Shown: in pieces, positions 21,269 to 30,345 of the stretch
Layout of the letters: every line of letters starts with the position of its first letter
How positions within the stretch are numbered: position 1 is the first letter of the stretch
Origin: Chlorokybus atmophyticus
Taxonomy: Eukaryota; Streptophyta; Chlorokybophyceae; Chlorokybales; Chlorokybaceae
Assembly (NCBI GenBank): GCA_009103225.1
Contig: RHPI01000575.1
Location: 233,527 to 297,526 of the forward strand
Direction: 5' to 3'
Length of the DNA: 64,000 nucleotides
Program-made: the position numbers and the translations under genes
Notes under the pieces: generated by a model
Told to the model about the DNA's origin: nothing
The model's input: the letters and a program-made list of their open reading frames with translations, nothing else
Database searches by the model: none

Positions 21269-22788
21269 CCATCGCAAATTTTACACGATGACTGACAAGG
21301 GACTAAGGGACTGACGGGTGCCTGACCCTACCTGACGTAACGGATTGGTCCATAAATGGACTTTTTAGGACGGCCGTTATTATTAAGCAACATATACCGA
21401 CGGCAAGCGGTCGACTGATAAGTACAATCGACGACGGCCTGCCTGTGACGGCAACACCGCACTTTAAGGTGACGGCCGATTGTCGGTTGTCTCATTTGCG
21501 CGATGGCGACCAATCAGTATAGCAAATAAGTCACGTTTTGGTCACATACTATAACGGCCAACCGTCGGTCGTACCCTGACCGTCGAAAAGTATGCGCGAC
21601 GGCCTGCCTACTTTGGCAAGCCAGTCACCGTTAGTCCCTATCAGGTGACCTTTTCGCGTTTATCAAGTGACGGCCGATCGTCGGTCGTGCACTTCACGCG
21701 GCGGCGACCTACTTATTGTGTGTCAAGTATGATAAGCAAGTGACCGCCGGTCCCTAAAGGTCGGCAAGTCGGGACGCTGGTACAATGCAGGCGCCGTACT
21801 ATGTCAATTGTACGAATAGTGCCATTGTCGCAATAGCACTATGGTTCCATACTAATGGTACGATAGTGCCATTGCGACAATGGTACTTTCGTACCATTAT
21901 AATAATATGGTAATGCCGTTGCGAGTCACGTTTCGACAGCGCTTTGAATAACTTGGGCTGCCCAAGTTATTCAAATGCTCAACGGCTTTAAGTTTAACAG
22001 AGCGTTGTGGGCGGCGGCGGCAACGGCTAACAGTAGGTGAGCTTGGTTGCTGTCTGACGTTGTACTACGCGCAACACCGCATGCCATCTAACCACCCTCC
22101 TTGCCTTAGGGCGGCCAGGCTAGGCCAGGCCAGGCTAGGTCAGACCAGGGCAGCGGCGGCGGGGAAGGAATGGCGGCGGCGGAGCTGGATAGTGCGGTGC
22201 AGGAGCCGCAGCTCAGTACAAGGGTAGTACTAGCAGTAGTACCTAAGGTAGTAGTAGCAGTAGTGGTAGTGGTAGCAGTAGTAGTAGTCTAGTTGTACTA
22301 GCTGTAGTAGTAGTAGCTCCGTAAATTACATTGTAATTTATTTGATGTGTTTATTTTTATTATTTGTCACGCATTCTTGCACAACTGATGACGACAATCG
22401 CGTGTGACATATAATCATGATCGAGCGGTACCAGCAGGTACTTTTGAAGGTACACATCATTAACGGTAGGTACCTTAAAGTACCTAACAATTTCGCTCGG
22501 TTAGCGTAAAGTTGCCGGTACTTAACTGATAGGTACCCGGCAGTTACCTGTTGGTTAGGTCAAGTCCCCTTTGCTTAACTGTTGAGTACCTGACAGGTAC
22601 ATATTAATTAGGGTCAGTCCCTTTATGCAGACGGCCGCCAACTAATGGTGACGGCCATTATGCTCTGGTCCCTGAATCAAGATCGCCGGTACTGAACTGA
22701 CTGAAGGTCAACAGGCTAAATGAGTATCCTCAAGTGCACGGCCGTTTCCAATATTCAGTCGGCCGGCAGGGGAAACATTTTGCAACGA
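21269..22788. mobile_element. Unclassified insertion of about 1.5 kb in the right copia LTR
   Basis: The LTR sequence breaks off after GGAGATAC at 21,269 and resumes with CGAAGCAGTTAG at about 22,787. The insert codes for nothing recognisable. It is rich in dispersed GACGGCCG-type words in both orientations, and its ends are weakly inverted (TCGCAAATTTTACAC on the left, GGAAACATTTTGCAACGA on the right). This would fit a non-autonomous DNA transposon. It also contains GTACCATT-rich inverted sequence (about 21,810-21,900) and a GTA/GTAGCA trinucleotide tract (about 22,225-22,315). A clear target duplication is not resolved. Confidence 0.5.
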
Positions 22789-22935
22789 CGAAGCAGTTAG
22801 TAAGGCTCCAGTCTGGAGTCCGGAGTCTGGTCCGACGGTGATGTCTTGCTAAGTCCGGACCTTGTGCTCGTCCTTACCAACTTCTACTCCTGTGTGGAGG
22901 GTCGATGCTGATCGTATGTAGCAATACTCTCAACA

Positions 22936-25900
22936 GCGCGTGGTGGGGCCTGCGCAGGGGGGCCTGCTCCAGGTGAGAAGCTGGCCCGGGGGGGGGGGGG
23001 GGGGGNCCTACATTGTGACGGTGCTCGTGGCTTGTCACATGTGAGTTGGTCCTATCAACAACCCTCTCACCAAGACACGGTATTCACACCGGAACCTTGC
23101 CCTCTCTGCCAAGCACACATGCGCGCCCCGCCACTCTCGCGCGCACGCGCATGCGCTCGAAGCTACACCGAGACCTGGGTCGCGCCTTGGATCGTCACAC
23201 AAGCAAGCACACACTAGTGGACACACGCTAGTAAACCCTACTCACCACCACCAGGCTTGCACACAAGAAACTAGGGAGCTAAACGTTATATTGTGCAAAG
23301 TGAAATGTCCTTTTTATACCTACCAATCTGCACATGCTACTGTTTAGACGATTCCATCGCTAGAAGGAATCAGAAGCTAAGATATTCATGTGGAACTTGT
23401 AGTACACTTTTAGACCTCTCCTACGCACCAATGAACTCCTAAAAGATGCCCATATGGCAAAGTTACACTATTTGGCGCCAGGCCCTTCCTGAAATCTAGT
23501 CGAGCCCTTCTCAACTGGCCCTCCGTTTTCTGGCATCTTTTTGACTGGTCCTTGGCCCCGGTCGAGATCTGCGGCAGACTTACAACTTGCCGATATCCAC
23601 CACAAGTCATGAAAACGTGGTGCTCGATAAATGGGCCATAAAAGATCCTTGATCATGAAACTTGGCCTCGACTGTTACATGCATCGCCCGGGGTGTGGGT
23701 GGGGCCGATACGGGGAGGGACGACACGGAAGAAGCGGAGAGAGTTGCTGCGTTTGTGGGCGCAGCTGCATGTGTCGCATTGGCTCTCGAGCAGCGCACCC
23801 TCGTGTGGCCCACCTGCTGAGAGAGAAAGCAGGTGGGTGGGTGGGTGGGTGGGTTGTGACGACATCCACCGTGTAGGTCATCCACCTCTGTAATTCTCAT
23901 ACCCTGAATGATAGTTACTGGGGCACGGCAATGCTAGGGCGGGGAGAAATGCGATAGTGGGTGTTGGAGGTCTTAAATATTGAAGGGGCAGTTCCAAGAG
24001 CGGAGAGGAGAGGAGCACTAAGTTGATGAAAGCGCTGCACAGCAACACAAACAAACGGCCGCAACTTGTTGAACTTAGGGCGCATCCCCAGGAAGGAGAT
24101 CCATCAGCGCGAGGACTGAGCATCTTCCCAGCGAAGCACACGAACAGTCCGACCACAGCATTGGGGGAGCAGGTGCTTTGTGCACGAGGAAACACCTGCT
24201 CTGCTCTTAAGACGGTAGCAAAAACACACAATGTACGTTTCCTGTGCCTGCTATCGGATGTGCTAATACTAGCAAACTACTGGTACCCCCATCCATGCAC
24301 ACAGTCTGCAGCCAAGCTATGCGCAGTAGCTGACATTAGCAGGAGAAAAGGGAAAAGAGAAAAGACCTAAGCACTCGCTGCCAATCATCATGCATTGTCT
24401 CCATAATAGTAAAACCCAGACAGTCCGAAACAGGTCTGGCATAGAAGAAAAGGCTAGAGGAGAACAGCAGTCCGATACAACATGTGCCATATACTCAGCT
24501 GTGGGGAGGGCCTCCGGTAGAGGCCCCAATAAGCGAAGTAGTGGAGCCCGGAGCCGAGCGGCCGGCAGGGTGCCGGGGGTTGCCTGCAGTCTAGGCCATG
24601 CCGTTGACCACTGGAGAGTTAACGGCTTGCGTCGGCGCTGCGCCGTGGGCCCCTGGAAGTTCCAAGAGGGGGAGAGGTGAAAAGGAGGGGGGGGGGGGAG
24701 GGGGCGTCCTGATGTGTCATGGACCCGTCCCCGTGTTCATCACCGCCGGCCAGGCCGTCATCGGCCTGGTCGTCAATCAAAGCAAGTTAAGGCAATGAAA
24801 ATGTTATAAAATGCCGCTGCATCCGGCATATCAAATACTCCCCCATCCCCTCTCAGCTAATAGGCAAGCGGCTGGTTTGGGCGGAGCCCGATGCTAGCCG
24901 CCTTCCACAAACGCTCACCGCCAAGCTTGCCCTCCCCACTGCCCCGCCGACGCCGATGTAGACGACGTGTCTGCTAAACCAAATAAATTTTATGATCTGT
25001 GAAAAATTATCATATTTGTAAATGTTAGTATAGCACTTTTTGGTTATATGATGTACAACTTTTAATCCTACTACACGGTTTATAATATCAATGATAGCTA
25101 TTTATTGGTAACAATGTTAAAAATCGTGAGCATTATTGATACTACTGATTGCTTTAATGGCGATTATGAGTGAAATATGACACAAGTATGTTGATTAAAA
25201 ACATGTAAATTTAGGAAGTTGTAATATATTTATCATGTAACATTCAAGCAATTGAGATTTATATACACAAGCTTTATGAACATCAGCAGTTTGCAAAATT
25301 CAAGTAATGTATATTTCATATATAAAGCTCACTTCAATTGTAGTTGTTTATTATTAATGTTATTTTGAAGCGTTATGAAGTGCATAATGCAAGATGTTAC
25401 ACTAGTGTATGCTCGTTTATTACGGCATATCAATTGTCGTAACACGATGGACATTGTATGATGTGAATGATATTTCGGTTTGAGTCTCTTGTTAAGTACA
25501 ACCATTGGAGCAACTAGCATCATTTTAATGCACGTGTGCCAGAGACGAAAGGGGTGTTAGGGCAGCACACACGTCAATTTCATGCTTGATTAAGCCAAAG
25601 CATCAAGAATAGAGTATTGTATGCGAGCATCTACGCATGCAAGCATCTACCATATTGCCACATACATTACAACCCACATCCACATTCGGGCATTATCTTT
25701 CACTTCGACCCTTTCATTACAAGCGATGTCTGCATTTCAAGTAGCAGCGCCGATGAGTTTTGACGGTGTTGACCCGCCGTTGAAGTGCGTCGTTGTCGCA
25801 GACTGTACTATGCTGCATCGTACACTGCACAGGTCAGTGCGACGCTGAAGCGGTACGAGCGGTACAGCACAGCATTTTCGTACAACGCTGCGCAGCGGTC

Positions 25901-26500
25901 CTGTACGTCCTGTAAACGTCCTATACGGCGCTACTATTGCGCGCGTTACAGCATTGTTGCGGGTGCAGCGGTGTACAAGGTAAACGCTCGTGTGGCTGAG
26001 TGCGCGGCAGTGGGCTGTCTCGTAACCCAGCCCTAAATACCGATACTCCGACCCAACGGTTGCTACAGGTTACGACAATTCAGTTTTCGCTGAGTCCCTA
26101 ATTAAAAATACAGTTCTAGGCATTTACAAGTTGCATCATTTTTAGGTGGCAGTACGGTATTCTTGAAACCTTAAGCATCTCCCCTGTCAGCAAGGCCTGG
26201 GTAACTCCGTGGTTTTGCAGTCTGACTTCCTAACATTCCTTCCGAGAAGGGAATAGTCCCGCATCGGAGAGGGAAACTATTATAGACTGGATAGATTTTA
26301 TATTTGTTAAAGCCTTCCGAAAGGCGTACAAATGAGGGGTATGTTGCGGAAGTTGACGGAAGTATTGGTTATAAGCATTGCACACGCACGTGATACAATG
26401 ATAATGCCTTAATGTGCATAATACATACATGTTTCCATAGGTTAAAAGCCCCGCCGCTACAGACAGTGGCGGCTGCAGTGTGTAGCTGTGCGCCGTTGCG
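22936..26500. other. Intergenic, no gene recognised
   Basis: The sequence starts with the duplicated GCGCG and a poly-G run ending in N (23,006). Positions 23,831-23,854 are a run of GGGT repeats able to form a G-quadruplex. About 24,970-25,560 is visibly AT-rich. Open frames at 23,600-24,680 and 25,620-26,040 lack recognisable domains, splice context or repeats, and I do not call them. Confidence 0.5.
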
Positions 26501-26509
26501 GTACGTTCT

Positions 26510-26513
<4 letters not shown>

Positions 26514-26567
<54 letters not shown>
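26514..26567 (+). repeat. (CT)n microsatellite upstream of the small galaxin-like gene
   Basis: About 54 bp of CT dinucleotides. It lies some 95 bp before the start codon and just before a CTGCAG that could be a 3' splice site of a 5'-UTR intron (near 26,628). Confidence 0.9.
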
Positions 26568-26570
<3 letters not shown>

Positions 26571-26661
26571 GACGTTGCACGTTGCCCTGCTGACGCTGCA
26601 TCTGCCATATCTGCAGGTCATCTTGAAGTGCCCTCTCCAGCCCAGCCTCATCCTTGACGCC

Positions 26662-27283
26662 ATGGCCTCGCTCGTGCGTCCCTGCATTCCTGCCAAGGCC
26701 CGTCTGCCCGTCTGCCTGCTGCTCCTCCTGCCGGTCCTGTGCTGCATCTTCTTGTCCGTTGGAGCCGACGCTGCTGCAGGTAAGCCAAGTGTTAGCGATG
26801 ACTGTGCATGTGCGTGTGTGTGCTGTCCATTACCTGTCAGTAGCAGCGACTCGCTAGGTTGTGGGTGTTGAGGCAATGAAGTTGTTTGTGTGCTTTGTGT
26901 GATCCGTAGGAGGCAGGCTGGTCCATGCAAGCGTTGCGCGGCGCCAACTAGCCACTGATTATTGCAATGGCCGTGCGTACAACACCGACTTCTACATCTG
27001 CTGCAACAACGTCGTCAGCTCCAAGGGTAGCAACAACGCCTGCTGCAACACCACCCCCTATAACACCAACTCCTACATCTGCTGCAACGACGTCGTCACT
27101 TCCAAGGGTAGCAACAACGCCTGCTGCAACACCACCCCCTACAATACCAACTCCTACATCTGCTGCAACAACGTCGTCACTCTCAAGGGTAGCAACAACG
27201 CCTGCTGCAACACCACCCCCTACAACACAAGCTTGTACAAATGCTGCGGCACCTATATCAGATCCATAGGCAGCTCTTGCTAG
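26662..27283 (+). CDS. Small galaxin-like secreted cysteine-rich protein (2 exons, 163 aa)
   Basis: Exon 1 is 26,662-26,779 and exon 2 is 26,910-27,283. The intron (gtaagc...tag) has phase 1, and the joined frame is 164 codons including TAG. Residues 1-39 are a signal peptide with a Leu-rich core (VCLLLLLPVLCC) ending GADAAA. The mature part has four units of about 27 residues with paired cysteines (CCNTTPYNTNSYICCN...SKGSNNA), almost identical at the DNA level. The alternation of CC pairs with a Tyr-containing turn is the pattern of galaxin repeats, known from the skeletal matrix of corals. The protein is probably secreted or cell-surface, held by disulfides. Signal peptide, intron position and 5' leader are shared with the large gene at 52,208, so the two are paralogues. 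Role unknown; galaxin assignment is by repeat pattern only. Confidence 0.85.
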
Positions 27284-27958
27284 AGGAGTCTTACTGCTGA
27301 ATGTTTGTACAAAGCTGTACATGTGTATGTCACCCAGCAGACTCACTATCGCTGGAAGTCGTTGTGAGAGTTGAGTAGCCCAATGCATTTGTACTCTTTT
27401 TGGCATGTAGACCATGAGCATGCAGAGCCGCTCAGGGTTGATAGTTAACTTGTGACAACACGATGCAATGATTGTATCTACATGTATTAGGTAAACTCTG
27501 TTGCAGCCATGTGTGCATGTTTATGACCGCGCCTTCTGCACCGCGCCTCAACCGCAACAGACATCACCAATTGCAAGTCGGTCGGGTCAAGGTGGATGAT
27601 GCCCATTACATCGAGGCACGTAAGTGTGTGGTTAGCATGTTAACAGTGCTTGCTGCATTCATGACATTTTTACGTGGCATCAACCGCGTATGAATACATT
27701 GCCCAAGCAGAGCCCAACCTGCATGCATGATTTGGTTGGTGTGATACATGTTATGCAAACACGCCTTGAACATTGAAACGCTGCCCGTTTGATTGACGCC
27801 CATTGCACTAGTGCATGACATAAGGCTTGGGGTTACCCGTGGCTGGCTTTGCGTGTATGGAGATGATTTGTGGCAGCGTGCTCGCAGTGATGGTGAGAAA
27901 TAGTGCTGAGCACCAGCGGGTTGAAAGCGGCGCCGGGGCATGGTGAGGAAGATCTGAC
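27284..27958. other. Intergenic between galaxin-like and NIDO genes
   Basis: It contains the 3' flank of the small galaxin-like gene and the presumed 3' end of the minus-strand NIDO/PKD gene, whose last exon I cannot place. No TGTAA signal occurs close to the galaxin stop. Confidence 0.4.
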
Positions 27959-29461
27959 TTGAGCGCTGATGGGATATGTGCCTGGGATCAGCCGCAGAAA
28001 CTTGGTGGTGATGTCAGGCGAAGTGCTCGTCGTCGCGTCATCAAACATGCCGTCATTGTTAAAGTCCCATTTCAACACTTGATGGTTGCACGCGTCTGCG
28101 CCAGCGTCTCCATACAACCTCCCTTGCTCGCACACCCTAATGGTGGCCTCATCAAGGCTGCAAATGCACGAACAGCGTCTCAGCAAGGGCGTACTGGCAT
28201 TGGCACAGCAGTATCTCAGCTGCCAGTCGTGCATTGCATGCATGCGTCATATGCAATGTGCCCACTCACTAGGCAAATGTGCCAATAGTTGCCCTGCTGC
28301 TCGTGTCAATTCTAAACCACCACTTTCCCGCCTGCCAATGAGCATACAACGTGTGCATGCGCTGACAAGAGGAGGCTCAGAAACCAACAGAGTGCATGCT
28401 CACTTTCTTACCTGATCAACGTTGGATAGCATCAAATGAGGCGGTGGAGAATGAGGTGGGCAACTGGAATGAGCGTACATCATCATCAAGGTTGAATCCC
28501 GCTTGTGCTGCAGCTACATGCGCGCAAGCATTGCATGTGGACACGACGCGTGTTGCTTCAAGAGTGAGGGTACCATTCAGAAAAAAGCAAATCAGTCACC
28601 AGTGGGGTCTGCAAAGGTCAGCTCGGGGTAAAGTAAGCCTATGAAAACCGTGTGCTTGAACGCTATTACCGCTTGAAACGTGTATGGACCCTTGCTTGGG
28701 AAGAAAAACGGGTCACCTGCAGAGACTTGCGTTGTTACATAATAATGGCAACATGTGCACGCGCGCACATGGACACGAATGCAAGTGCGCATACACGCAT
28801 GTGCACACATGCACGCGGGCGTGTTCATACGTTAAACAATGTTGCAATGAGCGCGGACTCGGTGATGAAGCCCGTTGCGAGTGCTTCATTCGGGAAGGTG
28901 CCGCTCATATCGCTAGCGATGTCGGTGAGGACGGCGGCGTCATCGACAGCGCAGTAGGCCATGCCACCGCAACTGCTCTTATCGCAGTTGGCTACAAGGT
29001 CTGTCCAGAAAGCCGCTACCATGCTGACTTCAGCTCCGAGAGTGGGGAACACGTGGTCGAAGGAGGCGTAAGTATGACTTTGGCTTTGGAAGTGCAATGC
29101 GCCGTTGCTGTTGATGTACGCGCCGCTCAGACCGGATATGCCAAATCCAGGCACAGGATAAGGCAACGGGCTCAGATTTGAAACGATATCATCGCCCCTG
29201 CAAACAAGAGCTGTTAGTAGCACTGCATGGTCTGGCATAGCATGTGCTACAGCTCTCTACAGACGCACTAAATGAAATAGTACAAGTTGCGTCGTTGCGA
29301 TCCTACCCCTCTATGACGGTGTCGCCATTGTTGGCATCGAAGGGGTACAAGTCGTCAACGACCACTGCTTTCACAATAGAGCAGGCGTGCCCACTTAGCA
29401 ACACCAGCAGCAGCACCACCAGCAGTGGTAGCGACTGGGTGCATTTCTTTCCAGAAGCCAT
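27959..29461 (-). pseudogene. NIDO and PKD domain secreted protein gene, frames broken
   Basis: Exon 1 (29,461-29,307) codes for a signal peptide (PLLVVLLLVLLSG) and DDLYPFDANNGDTVIEG. Exon 2 (29,197-28,831) continues in phase with GAYINSNGALHF and VAAFWTDL, the nidogen-type NIDO signature. A further segment (28,716 to about 28,600) has GPYTFQAVIAF, and the next (about 28,590-28,412) has AQAGFN...SFQLPTS then LSNVDQ, the NIDO C-terminus. Exon 28,331-28,270 gives GKWWFRID and splices in exact phase to 28,157-27,959 with LKWDFNNDGMFDDA and PGTYPISAQV, a PKD domain. Two joins do not keep frame: exon 2 to 3, and within SFDA/LSNVDQ near 28,432. It is either a recent pseudogene or has two sequence errors. 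The product would be extracellular. The 3' end is not found. Confidence 0.65.
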
Positions 29462-30345
29462 CTCTCTTGCTCACAATACGCTTAAGTACTTCCAGTGGAG
29501 CTATTACTACTCCCTGCCGCATCCGATGGAACACTAAAGGCAGGCACAGAGAATCACCCACATGCACACACAAAGCGCTTAACAACTCTGCGTACACACG
29601 CACACATACAAACAAAGCGCTACACGTACCGGTGATGATGGTTGCCGCTGCAAAAGAGGAGAGAAAGTCTGAGCTTTCACGTCACCGGCTTGCCGCTTGC
29701 GCCGGAATTGCTGGAGCTGTCTTACGTGTAGGCTAAGCTTGACAACCACGGGCAGAACAATGACAGCAAGTAGGCTACACACTACATGCTGACAAAGCCA
29801 TGGCACGGTAGGCTACGTGCTACAGAAGTCTGTCAGCAGTCAGGAGTTGGCGTACAGTCATGTTAGACTAATGTGTTAGCAGCCAGTATTATGTCGGCCT
29901 GCTACGCTGGTTGATTCAGTCGCTACCTTTGGGCATGCAATGCATGCTGCATGGCATGCAGTTGCATGCCATGCGGTTGCATGCCATGCCCATTGCCTCG
30001 GGTAGGCCGCACAATGCACCAATTGGTTCTGTGGGGGGTAACTTGCAGTATGTAGGCCTAAGTAAGTAAGCATAATCATTCTCCTCAGCCGGTGCTGTCA
30101 CCTTGAGAAATCGCAGCGTACGCGCCGCCTTCTTCCCGTGCTGCCTTAGGCTAGCGTGAGGTACTGTGCCTAGTGTAAGCTAGTGTGAGTCACACTGCGT
30201 GACCAACAGCATAACGACGTGACGTGCGTGACGTGCGCTCGAGTGTTTTGCCCATGTCCTGGGTACGGGTGAGGAGCTCAATGTTGCTGCGGGAGCTCGC
30301 TCCTCCAGCGATGTGCCCCGTTTTCATCAACGCCAAGGCAGCCCC
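29462..30345. other. Intergenic between divergent genes
   Basis: No gene recognised. Positions about 29,933-29,993 are a cluster of GCATGC/GCATGCCATG words that can fold on themselves. The interval separates the minus-strand NIDO gene from the plus-strand 77-residue gene and should hold both promoters, but no TATA element stands out. Confidence 0.4.

Larger units (their letters stand above)
14492..22935 (-). mobile_element. Large Ty1/copia element with nested insertions, target duplication GCGCG
   Basis: The two LTRs (about 410 bp without insertions) are 14,492-14,761 joined to 16,819-16,960, and 21,009-21,268 joined to 22,787-22,935. Both start TGTTG and end CAACA. The 5-bp GCGCG lies immediately outside on both sides (14,487-14,491 and 22,936-22,940). 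The internal region 16,961-21,008 is coded on the minus strand in the copia order gag, protease, integrase, RT, RNase H. The primer-binding site is at 20,996-21,008. The left LTR is interrupted by a smaller copia element and the right LTR by an unrelated insertion. Stops, frameshifts and a mutated protease show it is defective. Confidence 0.92.

Noticed and set aside
23600-24680. Open frames of 80-120 codons downstream of the copia cluster
   Set aside because: They overlap each other on both strands, contain GGGT repeats, and show no recognisable motif or splice sites.
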